The notes beneath the pieces are model-generated. The model had not been told where the DNA came from. It saw only the letters and a list, made by a program, of their open reading frames with translations, and searched no databases. This document shows, in pieces, positions 12,460-20,172 of a stretch of DNA of 20,800 bases (positions are counted from its first letter, which is position 1; each line of letters opens with the position of its first letter). The DNA is from Chitinophagaceae bacterium (GTDB lineage: Bacteria > Bacteroidota > Bacteroidia > Chitinophagales > Chitinophagaceae), in the NCBI GenBank assembly GCA_003456175.1, contig DMPB01000062.1:16829-37628 (forward strand), given 5' to 3'. The position numbers were made by a program, and so were the translations under genes.

Positions 12460-13947
12460 CTATTCTCCTTTGTAAGCATGCGGTGTTTTTGATAGGTTAT
12501 TATTGGTATGCTGTAGATAATTTGCCAACTCTTCAGGGTTACGCACTCTTACTTTTCTATTATGCATCAGATCGTCGTGAATCATTAACGTAATCGTATC
12601 CCAAACATTCCCCTCTTGCCAGAGTGGCTTTACTTTACTTTTTTCCCAATCTAACAAAGCTGTTTGCATTCTCTGGAGCATTACAGCATTAGATGCTTGT
12701 AAGTCGTTTGATTCACTTATATCATTTTGTAAATCATACAAGCGATAACCAATACCATTTACACGAATGAGCTTGTAATTATTCATACGTATTGCAGCGG
12801 CTGCATCTTTCCTCCAAATCAATGCTTGGTGAGGTTGCCCTTGTGCATTACCTAAAACATAAGGTAACCAACTAACACCATCGGTAGCAATGGTGTTACT
12901 GTTTTGAACAGCAGCAGCTTCTAACACAGTAGGTAAAATATCAAGTGAAGAACTCAGGCCATTATAAGTTTTGCCCTCACGAATTTTTTTAGGCCAACTC
13001 ATAAATAATGGCACCCGATGGCCAGCTTCATATTCATTGCCTTTAAAGCCTTTTAATTTTCCATTATTCGATTGATTGTTGTGAGCACCTCCATTATCGC
13101 TTAAGAAGATAATAATGGTGTTATCAAAAATGTTATCCTTTTTCAACTGGTTTACAATTGTACCAACAGCTCTATCCAATGCCAAAGTCATGGCAGCTAA
13201 TGTCTTTCTTTTATGTCCTTCAAATTTTTTAAGATCTGTAGAGTCAGCTTCCATTGGTGTATGTACGGCATTAGGTGCCCAATACATGAAGAAGGGTTTG
13301 TTTTTATTAGCATGTATAAAACTAGCAGCTTTAGTACCCAATACATCGGTTAAATAACCATTGAAACTTACTTGCGTAAAATTTTCAAGCAAGGCTGTTT
13401 TTGCATGAGGTGCATCGTCTTTAGTGGGTTTGTAGAAATAACTTCTACCACCACTTAAAAATCCATAGTAATAGTCGAAACCCATTCTCAAAGGGTGTTG
13501 TGCTTGCTGATACCCTAAGTGCCATTTACCAAAAGCAGCAGTTGTATAGCCGACTTTTTTCAAATAAGTTGGTATCAATTGTTGCAAAGTGTCTATACCA
13601 GTATAACCATCACCTTCATTACACTCATAGCCAAATCGTTGTTGATATTTACCCGTAAGGATACCTGCTCTTGAAGGACTGCACACAGAAGATGTTACAT
13701 GAGCATCGGTAAACCGAACAGACTGCATTGCAAGTGCATCGAGATTAGGCGTACTCAAATCTTTTGCTCCCATAAACCCAAAATCTGCATAACCAGCATC
13801 ATCTACCAACACAATAATAACATTAGGTTGTTCAATACTTTTTTTCTGAATAAAGCTAAGGATGCCAAAAACCATTAGTATTTTTATTAATACATAACAA
13901 CTACGTTTAGATGTTTTAGAGACTGTATTGAATCGATGCTTGAACAT
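12460..13947 (-). CDS. S1 sulfatase (S1_19/S1_20-like), possibly membrane-anchored
   Basis: 495 residues. Motifs: metal pair D49-D50, activation motif CSPSR with C89, GKWHLG with K141 and H143, AVHTP with H229, and LSDNGG with D284-N285. The run RAGILTGKYQQRFGYE resembles sulfatases of subfamilies S1_19 and S1_20, which include enzymes on carrageenan-type galactans and 3-sulfated galactose; tentative. The N-terminus is odd: a basic stretch precedes a hydrophobic segment (about 18-34) that ends in SFIQKK without a clear cleavage site, so the protein may stay anchored in the inner membrane, or translation may start later at M25. It is the third gene of the right cluster, 39 bp after the sulfatase at 13987-15408, and is followed by a 150-bp gap. 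Confidence 0.92.
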   Translation of the reverse strand: MFKHRFNTVSKTSKRSCYVLIKILMVFGILSFIQKKSIEQPNVIIVLVDDAGYADFGFMGAKDLSTPNLDALAMQSVRFTDAHVTSSVCSPSRAGILTGKYQQRFGYECNEGDGYTGIDTLQQLIPTYLKKVGYTTAAFGKWHLGYQQAQHPLRMGFDYYYGFLSGGRSYFYKPTKDDAPHAKTALLENFTQVSFNGYLTDVLGTKAASFIHANKNKPFFMYWAPNAVHTPMEADSTDLKKFEGHKRKTLAAMTLALDRAVGTIVNQLKKDNIFDNTIIIFLSDNGGAHNNQSNNGKLKGFKGNEYEAGHRVPLFMSWPKKIREGKTYNGLSSSLDILPTVLEAAAVQNSNTIATDGVSWLPYVLGNAQGQPHQALIWRKDAAAAIRMNNYKLIRVNGIGYRLYDLQNDISESNDLQASNAVMLQRMQTALLDWEKSKVKPLWQEGNVWDTITLMIHDDLMHNRKVRVRNPEELANYLQHTNNNLSKTPHAYKGE

Positions 13948-13986
13948 GCTTACATCCTACATTTATACTGTTTCTTAATGATTACG

Positions 13987-15408
13987 CTAAGGTTTTTTGC
14001 CGAACTGATATTGTTTTTCTTGATTAAGTCCCCAAATCTGTGGTGGTATCATTTGTGCCTCCCACTCATTTTTCTTTGCAAGTAACATGCTCGAGTTGCT
14101 AGCCTCTTGTTGAATGATATTTTGATGCTCACCAATATCAGAGGAAACATTAAAAAGCATTTTAGACGTATCTGACAAATGCAACTTCAAACCACTCGCA
14201 TGCAAAACAGCATAACGCTTTTGATCGTACTGTCTCCAATACAAATAATTATGTGGCGCTTCATTTTTAAGACCGTTGATAAAGGGTAATAAATTAACCC
14301 CATCAAGCGGTTTTTTAACCTGACTTGTAATATGCAACTCATCTGCAATAGTGGCGAAAATATCTAACGAGCTAACCGGCTTCGTATATGTAGTGTGAGA
14401 CTTAATACGCATTGGCCATTGCATTGCAAATGGCACTCGAATACCACCTTCAAACAAAGTACCTTTACCACCACGTAAGTGGCCATTATCGCTAGCGTTA
14501 TCTTGCTTGGGTCCACCATTATCAGATAAAAATATTACAATCGTATTATCTGCAATACCTTGCTCTTGTAACGTAGCAAGAATAACACCAACACCATCAT
14601 CTACTGCACTAACCATTGCGGCATATGTTCTCCGCTTAGTGTCTTTAACATGTTCATATCGCTTTAAGTATGACTCAGTTGCTTGCAATGGTGCATGTGG
14701 CGCATTATACGCTAAGTATAGAAAAAAGGGTTGCTTACTAGAGCGTTTAATAAAATTGACTGCTTCTCTACTGAAGGCATCTGTTATGTACATCGTTTCG
14801 TCTACAGGAACACCATTTCTTGTAAGCTTGGTTTTATAACTTTCTGCCTCATTCTTAGCACTATCTTCATTAGCTATTGTATACTCATTAGGATGATAGC
14901 GATGCCCACCTCCTAAGAATCCAAAAAATGTATCGAAGCCACGATTCCACGGACGATATTTTTCATGTGCACCTAAATGCCATTTCCCTATCGCCATGGT
15001 AGTGTAGTTATGCTGTTGTAGCAACTGCGGCAAAAGTGTTTCTTCTAACGACAAACCTTGGTTAGGATCGTTGGGTTTGTATAATGGATTTCTGCTATAA
15101 CCAAATCTATCTTGGTAGCGTCCTGTAAGTAAGCCTGCTCTGCTTGGTGCACATACAGCATAGGTAACATAAGCTTGCGTAAATACAACCCCATTAGCTG
15201 CAATTTTATCAATATTTGGCGTTTGAATATCGCTACATCCATTAAATCCAACATCACCATAGCCCTGATCGTCTGTAATAATAATAATAATATTGGGACG
15301 TGTATCAGCGGCCGGTATACTCCTGTCATCAACAAATGCATTTACCGTTAGCAAGAGTAATAGTGCCGACGTACTGAATAAAAATGATTTTATGGTTGCT
15401 TGCTTCAT
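13987..15408 (-). CDS. Secreted S1 sulfatase (S1_19/S1_20-like), formylglycine type
   Basis: 473 residues with a signal peptide (about 1-25, ending NAF). Motifs: metal pair D46-D47, activation motif CAPSR with C86, GKWHLG with K142 and H144, NAPHAP with H238, and LSDNGG with D296-N297. The runs GYGDVGFNG and RAGLLTGRYQDRFGY place it near the sulfatase at 12460-13947, though the two diverge clearly, so they are more likely different specificities than a fresh duplication. It begins 6 bp after the beta-helix gene ends, which implies one transcript. It contains every residue needed for activity once its cysteine is matured. Confidence 0.93.
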   Translation of the reverse strand: MKQATIKSFLFSTSALLLLLTVNAFVDDRSIPAADTRPNIIIIITDDQGYGDVGFNGCSDIQTPNIDKIAANGVVFTQAYVTYAVCAPSRAGLLTGRYQDRFGYSRNPLYKPNDPNQGLSLEETLLPQLLQQHNYTTMAIGKWHLGAHEKYRPWNRGFDTFFGFLGGGHRYHPNEYTIANEDSAKNEAESYKTKLTRNGVPVDETMYITDAFSREAVNFIKRSSKQPFFLYLAYNAPHAPLQATESYLKRYEHVKDTKRRTYAAMVSAVDDGVGVILATLQEQGIADNTIVIFLSDNGGPKQDNASDNGHLRGGKGTLFEGGIRVPFAMQWPMRIKSHTTYTKPVSSLDIFATIADELHITSQVKKPLDGVNLLPFINGLKNEAPHNYLYWRQYDQKRYAVLHASGLKLHLSDTSKMLFNVSSDIGEHQNIIQQEASNSSMLLAKKNEWEAQMIPPQIWGLNQEKQYQFGKKP

Positions 15409-15414
15409 TTAAAA

Positions 15415-17085
15415 TCATTTTCTTGATGGTTGACTTGAAAGCTCAATAGCACCGATATCAGGGCGACCTACTATCTGATTACCTAAAATATCTTTCTCCA
15501 CTTGCAATCCAATTTTTATACCGATAGTATCGTTAGCAATCTTCTTAATATCAATCCCTTTGTCTTTCATCATAGCAATATTGCCAGGTAATAGATCTTT
15601 AATGGTTTCAGGTGTATTCGAATGAAATCGAGGATTGCCAAAAATGGGGAATTGATCTTGAAACGGTGCATTAGCTGGCCAGTTGCTAGCATTCAAGTAC
15701 ATATTGTTTTTAAAGAATACATTCGGTATCTGTGTGGAATCTATTTCCAGCTTTTTCTGATCTCCTGCCACCAACTGTGCATCCTGTTCAAAATAAAACA
15801 GATTATTCGCAATGAACACACCTGAAGCTGAACTACTAATAGAAATTTTGGGTACAATGTTGGCACTTACGTAAATGGTATTATTATAGAAATAACTATT
15901 AAATGGTCCTGTATTCTTTTTACCATTACCAACATAACCACTCAGCCAGAAAACTTTCCCTTCTTGAAATGCACCATTAACCCCTTTTACACGATACCCA
16001 TCATTGATACTCACGTTGTATCGATATGCACAGTTATAGTTATTTCCTAAGATTTCGCAAAAGCCTCCAGCATTATTAGCACTAAAGTTGTATTGAATAA
16101 CTACATCTTTACAATTATAATCAATATGTACACCTGCAGAATCGCCTGGACCATTCGCATGCTCAAAATTATTATACTCAACTAGAATGTTATTGCAACT
16201 CCAAGTCCACATACCACTACCTCTCGCCCAATTACGTGAATCGTTGGTAGCACCTGAATAACTTACTTTGTTATGATGTACATGAGCATCATCTACACCA
16301 GACATTTGAATACCTGGCCCTCCTGTATGATGCACAATATTGTCTTTAACAATCACATACTGTATACCATGTATTGGAGCCGTGAATTTTAATCCGGTAT
16401 GACTTACATTGTATATCTCATTATTTTCTACATTAATGTAAGATAGCTTCCCAGCTTTGGCGCTGTTAATAACTCTAATACCCCAGCCATAACCTTGTGT
16501 ACCATTAGCAGTTTTGGTTTCTGCAGCAGTACGTACATATCCTTTAGGCATTAAATACACATCGTGCACGGAAAGATGCTTGAGTTCAATTGCTGCTAAC
16601 TGCTTTTCTTCTGTTAGTTCTACCAATACCCCACAACGCATAGGTATCGTTTTCAAAATTGCACTATCTAGTATTGGTTGTACAGCCGTTATTTCAATAG
16701 ACTCAACAATAATGTTACTACAATTTTTCAGATAAATACCATATAAAAAATTACCAGCATCGAGTTTAGGCTTAGCAGTACTACGATCGGCGGCGTAACC
16801 ACCGATGTATATTTTTTTTACCGTAAGGCCATGTATATTTTCTAATTGAATAGTGCCATCAAACTGCTGACCTTTTGCAAGCAAAACAGAGTCGCCTGGT
16901 ACTAAACTAATGTACTTTAATGCACCTAAACTTTTCCAAGGCGTAGCTTTTGATGTACCGTTATTGTTATCGTTGCCAGCATTGCTATTGATGTAATATG
17001 TATTTGCGTAAGTGTATATCGTATTGCACAATACAACTATCGCTATAAGAAATGATTTTCTGATATTTATTTGTTCATATAGCAT
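15415..17085 (-). CDS. Secreted right-handed parallel beta-helix protein
   Basis: 556 residues with a signal peptide (about 1-28, ending TYA). The mature protein opens with YYINSNAGNDNNNGTS and ATPWKSL, a common start for secreted beta-helix proteins, then shows coil after coil of short beta-strands with Asn ladders, such as NVENNEIYNVSHTG, VKDNIVHHTGGPGIQ and VHHNKVSYSG (about 220-360). It ends with PDIGAIEL, another beta-helix hallmark. Many polysaccharide lyases and some glycosidases share this fold. I cannot assign a CAZy family or catalytic residues; clustered aromatic and acidic positions such as GMWTWSC and GVHIDYNCKD are candidate substrate-cleft residues. It is first in the right cluster, just ahead of two sulfatases, and is the best candidate in the window for backbone cleavage of the target glycan. 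This is inference from context. Confidence 0.85.
   Translation of the reverse strand: MLYEQINIRKSFLIAIVVLCNTIYTYANTYYINSNAGNDNNNGTSKATPWKSLGALKYISLVPGDSVLLAKGQQFDGTIQLENIHGLTVKKIYIGGYAADRSTAKPKLDAGNFLYGIYLKNCSNIIVESIEITAVQPILDSAILKTIPMRCGVLVELTEEKQLAAIELKHLSVHDVYLMPKGYVRTAAETKTANGTQGYGWGIRVINSAKAGKLSYINVENNEIYNVSHTGLKFTAPIHGIQYVIVKDNIVHHTGGPGIQMSGVDDAHVHHNKVSYSGATNDSRNWARGSGMWTWSCNNILVEYNNFEHANGPGDSAGVHIDYNCKDVVIQYNFSANNAGGFCEILGNNYNCAYRYNVSINDGYRVKGVNGAFQEGKVFWLSGYVGNGKKNTGPFNSYFYNNTIYVSANIVPKISISSSASGVFIANNLFYFEQDAQLVAGDQKKLEIDSTQIPNVFFKNNMYLNASNWPANAPFQDQFPIFGNPRFHSNTPETIKDLLPGNIAMMKDKGIDIKKIANDTIGIKIGLQVEKDILGNQIVGRPDIGAIELSSQPSRK
15865..15877 (-). repeat. Related 13-mer CATTTACGTAAGT (complement) inside beta-helix gene
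   Basis: ACTTACGTAAATG, identical to the copy at 3312. Confidence 0.7.
16817..16828 (+). repeat. TTTACCGTAAGG copy inside beta-helix gene
   Basis: Exact 12-mer. The coding strand reads C CTT ACG GTA AA, encoding LTVK. Confidence 0.9.
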
Positions 17086-17092
17086 GTTGATT

Positions 17093-17103
17093 AGCAGTAA
17101 CTT
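17093..17103 (+). promoter_or_regulatory. Shared leader motif, copy just before beta-helix start
   Basis: AGCAGTAACTT, identical to the copy at 12412. It ends 8 bases before the beta-helix start codon, so here it lies in the likely untranslated leader, unlike the other two copies, which are about 100 bp upstream of their genes. Confidence 0.3.
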
Positions 17104-17180
17104 GTTGATGCAACCGTTAGTAGATATAAATGATTATTAAAAGTAGTATGTAAGCAGATGCTTCATAGTTACTCACATAC

Positions 17181-17211
17181 CAAATATGGGGGCTAAATAT
17201 CTCAATGTCAA
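17181..17211 (-). promoter_or_regulatory. Candidate Bacteroidota-type promoter for beta-helix/sulfatase cluster
   Basis: On the minus strand TTG (17211-17209) is followed by 20 bases and then CATATTTG (17188-17181). This is one mismatch from the Bacteroidota -7 box TAnnTTTG, at about the spacing expected from its -33 TTG/TTTG element. It would start transcription near 17175, leaving a leader of about 90 bases before the ATG at 17085. Confidence 0.4.
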
Positions 17212-17229
17212 TAGCCATTTACAGATGAC

Positions 17230-18627
17230 TTACCATGCATCTGTTCTAAAAGGTGCAGCGGGTATACCGTCTATTGAAAAGAGCGTTCCTTCACACCAAT
17301 TCTGAAAACAATAACGCACAGCAACAGGTGTTTTTACCTGCTCACTCCAAACCTTCACTTTGTTATGCTTGGCATCTACTGTAGCAATTGCAGGATAAAA
17401 CTTTTGATCTTCACCAGCTATTTCAAAACCTGTTATGCTTTGTTCTTGCATTTTTAACCCAGCACCAACGTTCTTAAACTGTACAACTACAGTGCCGTTT
17501 TTTTGAAAAATTGCTTTCTTATAGAGCGGACTTTTAGCATTCACATCTTGTTGATGATAGGTTTCGGCTAAAGCCCACGCTGCCAAACGTTCGCCTACCT
17601 GTTGCTTTTTTCGCGGGTGAATACTTGCTTGCTCTCCCACATCTAATGTTACAACCATTCCCGTGTTAGGCACTGTTAACATAGTTTGTTGCTGGGCTTC
17701 ACGCAAGTAGCCAGCGTTCAAATCTTTATACCCAAAGGGTGCAATTTGTACAAAATAAAATGGCAACTTACCCATACCCCACTGCATACGCCAAGTGCTA
17801 ATCATGGTTGAAAACAAAGCCTGATACTCATTAGCATTTGCCCTATTAGCTTCTCCCTGATACCATGCAAACCCTTTAATACCGTAACCCACAAAAGGAT
17901 GTAACATTGCATTGTACATAATGGTAGGTGTTCTGTTTGGGTCTTTACTAGGCAATTCCTGTGGCATAGGTAAGTTAGGCTTTACAGCTTGCAATGCTGC
18001 GGCGTCCATCCAACTTTCAATGGTGGATGCCCCCCACGATGTATGTAAGATACCTACGGGTACTTTTAAAATAGATTGCAGTTTTCTAGCAAAAAAATAA
18101 GCAGTAGCACTTGCATTACCCGTAGTGGTTGAATCGGCTATTTGCCATTTCCCTTTTACATCGTATTGTGGTGTTATGGCACTGGTTTTCGTTGCATTGA
18201 AAAAACGAATTGCATTATTAGCCGAATTGAGAATAGCTTCTTTTCCGCCTTCAATAGGTTGATTCGCCCAACCTTTCATCGGCATTTCCATGTTCGATTG
18301 ACCAGAGCACAACCACACCTCTCCAATCAGTACATCTTGCAACTGTATGGTATTTGAACCTTTTATTTCCAAATAATACGGTCCGCCTGCTTGGGGTGTT
18401 GCCACCCGTACTTTCCATCTGCCGTTGGCATCTGTTACCGTAGTTGCCTTAGCACCCCAAGAGCAGGTAACTGCTACCGTAGTATTGGGCCGATCACTTC
18501 CCCAAACAGCAACTTTTTGTTGCTGTTGTAATATCATATGATCACTAAAAAATGAGGGCAGTTGTAGTTGTGCTGTTGCAACCAAATGCAACAATAGCAA
18601 CGCGTACAAAGTAGCTATCTTTTTCAT
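17230..18627 (-). CDS. Secreted SGNH carbohydrate acetylesterase (sialate O-acetylesterase-like)
   Basis: 465 residues with a signal peptide (about 1-19, ending ATA). The family signature GEVWLCSGQSNMEMP (102-116) holds the nucleophile S111; the later blocks HTSWGASTIESW, GFAWYQGEAN (252-261) and the catalytic-histidine block SIHPRKKQQVGERLA with H337 are all present. An Ig-like segment (about 35-100) precedes the esterase domain. Family members remove O-acetyl groups from sugars; many PUL copies act on plant or algal polysaccharides rather than sialic acid, and no sialic-acid genes are visible here, so the database-style name sialate esterase should not be taken literally. It is flanked by a terminator upstream and a 144-bp gap downstream, so it is probably transcribed alone or reads into the next cluster. 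Confidence 0.9.
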   Translation of the reverse strand: MKKIATLYALLLLHLVATAQLQLPSFFSDHMILQQQQKVAVWGSDRPNTTVAVTCSWGAKATTVTDANGRWKVRVATPQAGGPYYLEIKGSNTIQLQDVLIGEVWLCSGQSNMEMPMKGWANQPIEGGKEAILNSANNAIRFFNATKTSAITPQYDVKGKWQIADSTTTGNASATAYFFARKLQSILKVPVGILHTSWGASTIESWMDAAALQAVKPNLPMPQELPSKDPNRTPTIMYNAMLHPFVGYGIKGFAWYQGEANRANANEYQALFSTMISTWRMQWGMGKLPFYFVQIAPFGYKDLNAGYLREAQQQTMLTVPNTGMVVTLDVGEQASIHPRKKQQVGERLAAWALAETYHQQDVNAKSPLYKKAIFQKNGTVVVQFKNVGAGLKMQEQSITGFEIAGEDQKFYPAIATVDAKHNKVKVWSEQVKTPVAVRYCFQNWCEGTLFSIDGIPAAPFRTDAW

Positions 18628-18678
18628 GTTGTATGTATGGCGCCTTTACAGGCAAATGATGATGTTGTTGGGTATATA

Positions 18679-18728
18679 AAAAGGCCGTAGAACCATTTAC
18701 GTAAGTAAATACTTGCCTACAGCCTTTT
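18679..18728 (-). terminator. Intrinsic terminator after the GH128-like gene
   Basis: The arms AAAAGGCCGTAG (18679-18690) and CTACAGCCTTTT (18717-18728) pair over 12 bp. As minus-strand RNA the only non-Watson-Crick pair is U-G, while plus-strand RNA would have a C-A mismatch, and the minus-strand product continues into five U residues. Both facts favour termination of the gene ending at 18760. An inner stem ATTTAC/GTAAAT (18695-18710) closes a tetraloop. Confidence 0.85.
18694..18706 (+). repeat. Related 13-mer CATTTACGTAAGT in terminator loop
   Basis: Exact copy of the 13-mer seen at 3312 and 15865, on the opposite strand. It supplies the inner stem and tetraloop of the terminator. Confidence 0.75.
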
Positions 18729-18759
18729 GTGACGATTGAAAACTAAACTACTACAATTA

Positions 18760-19980
18760 TTAAGGTACTATCGTGGCATCTAAAACAATGTTTGATGTAA
18801 ATGCTTTGGGCGATGTAAGCGATTTCCAATAAGCACCAACATTTGTGAGTGTATTATTACTATTCACACCTGGTACTGTTGGCGGGAAAAAGTATGAATA
18901 TCGTTCTATATATGATATCGTATTCATCCAATCTGTAGATAACTTCATGAAATAACGATGTATCGTTTCTGAGCTACGGTTAATATTAGCATTATACTCG
19001 GTTACCCAAATAGGATAGCCAGGATACGCTGCACGAACACGCTCTATGTAAGTTACAAATCTTGAAAACACGCGTTCGGCTGTTAATGAATCGGTAGCAG
19101 CGTTATTGGTTTGATTACCCCAATCGTACCAATGCACAGCAATTGCATTTACTCTTAGTTTTTGAGCTTGTGCTTTGGTCATAAATTCTGTGAGCCACTT
19201 ACCTGTACCAAAAGCTTCATCTTGTGTTACAACTGGCGAAACATAACGCAAGCCTGTTTTTTGCATGATTTTGAAACGTTGTACAGCAGTATCAACGGGA
19301 ACATTCGACTGCGATGCATGATCTGGCTCGTTAAAAGATAATAAATGATCTACATCACTACGTTCAATCAAAGTTCTGGCATCAGTATCGGTGCAAGTAC
19401 CCTTACCCCATGTCATTGGTACAAACTGTTGGTTTGGGAACGATTGTTTATTAATACCCCATGTATAATGCCACTGTGCTCCAAATGCTAATACAGCCGA
19501 ATCACTTACAGAACAAGTACCCTTCTTTTCAGGATTATTAAATCTGATATACCTAACATAAGAAATATTATTTCTCAATCGACTAGGTAAGTTCGCTTTA
19601 ATAGCACTAGTTACAGCAACAAAAGTTGCTGTTTCGCCTGTACCATCAAAGTTAGAAGCGAATGTTACCATATAACCTTGCGGTAAATAAAACGATACCA
19701 CTCTATCTTCAAAACCAGTAGGCATTGGTCTAAATAAACTAGAACCAATGTTAAGCGATGTATACACACTGTCTGGCGCCAACTCTACCCAAGGCGATAC
19801 CACTCTTTCACCAGTAGAAAGTGTAAGCTTTTGCAAAGAATAGTTTCCTTGCTGCGTACCACCGGTTCCTGTACCACCAGTGTTATTCTGACCAGTACCC
19901 GGCGTATTGTTATCTTTTTTGCAACTGAAAAAAAATGCTAGAGAAAAAGCCACAATCATATGGCGAAGGCAAGCGTGCAT
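18760..19980 (-). CDS. GH128-like (Asl1-type) glycoside hydrolase lipoprotein
   Basis: 406 residues. The N-terminus is a lipoprotein signal with a relaxed lipobox FFSC at C20 followed by KKDNN, then a low-complexity Gly/Thr/Asn linker (about 24-46). A beta-rich domain (about 47-150), containing GYMVTFASNFDGTGE and LPSRLRNNISYVRYIRF, looks like a crystallin- or carbohydrate-binding-type module. The catalytic barrel (about 163-385) matches the Asl1-like/GH128 core: WHYTWG, VPMTWG, acid/base E218 in SFNEPDH, AVHWYDW, and nucleophile E328 in VTEYNAN. GH128 enzymes cut beta-1,3-glucan. Action on another beta-1,3-linked glycan is possible here given the sulfated-galactan neighbours, but is not shown. 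It is divergent from the plus-strand gene at 20173 and ends in its own terminator, so it may not belong to the same regulon as the sulfatases. Confidence 0.85.
   Translation of the reverse strand: MHACLRHMIVAFSLAFFFSCKKDNNTPGTGQNNTGGTGTGGTQQGNYSLQKLTLSTGERVVSPWVELAPDSVYTSLNIGSSLFRPMPTGFEDRVVSFYLPQGYMVTFASNFDGTGETATFVAVTSAIKANLPSRLRNNISYVRYIRFNNPEKKGTCSVSDSAVLAFGAQWHYTWGINKQSFPNQQFVPMTWGKGTCTDTDARTLIERSDVDHLLSFNEPDHASQSNVPVDTAVQRFKIMQKTGLRYVSPVVTQDEAFGTGKWLTEFMTKAQAQKLRVNAIAVHWYDWGNQTNNAATDSLTAERVFSRFVTYIERVRAAYPGYPIWVTEYNANINRSSETIHRYFMKLSTDWMNTISYIERYSYFFPPTVPGVNSNNTLTNVGAYWKSLTSPKAFTSNIVLDATIVP
19676..19687 (-). repeat. One-mismatch 12-mer copy inside GH128-like gene
   Basis: CCTTGCGGTAAA, the same variant as at 10831. 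The coding strand reads TTA CCG CAA GGT, encoding LPQG, a codon phase not used by any exact copy. Confidence 0.55.
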
Positions 19981-20172
19981 CTTTGTCTATTTAAATGAGA
20001 AAAACATTAATCACTCTAAGATATAACCACCCTACACACGCGAATAAACCATATACTAGTATGAGCAATACAGCCACGAGAATTGAAACAGTTGCCCCTA
20101 TCATTACCTACTGTAGCATTAATTCAATATTTTGCTGATAGTACAATTATTCATTATTCCCAACCAATTATT

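Noticed and set aside
17230-18627. Role in sialic-acid metabolism suggested by the usual family name
   Set aside because: No sialidase, sialic-acid lyase or transporter is present; the family covers acetylesterases for many polysaccharides.
20058-20127. Small open frame on the plus strand in the divergent gap, starting ATGAGCAATACAGCC
   Set aside because: About 23 codons, no recognisable ribosome-binding context or similarity; expected by chance in such a gap.
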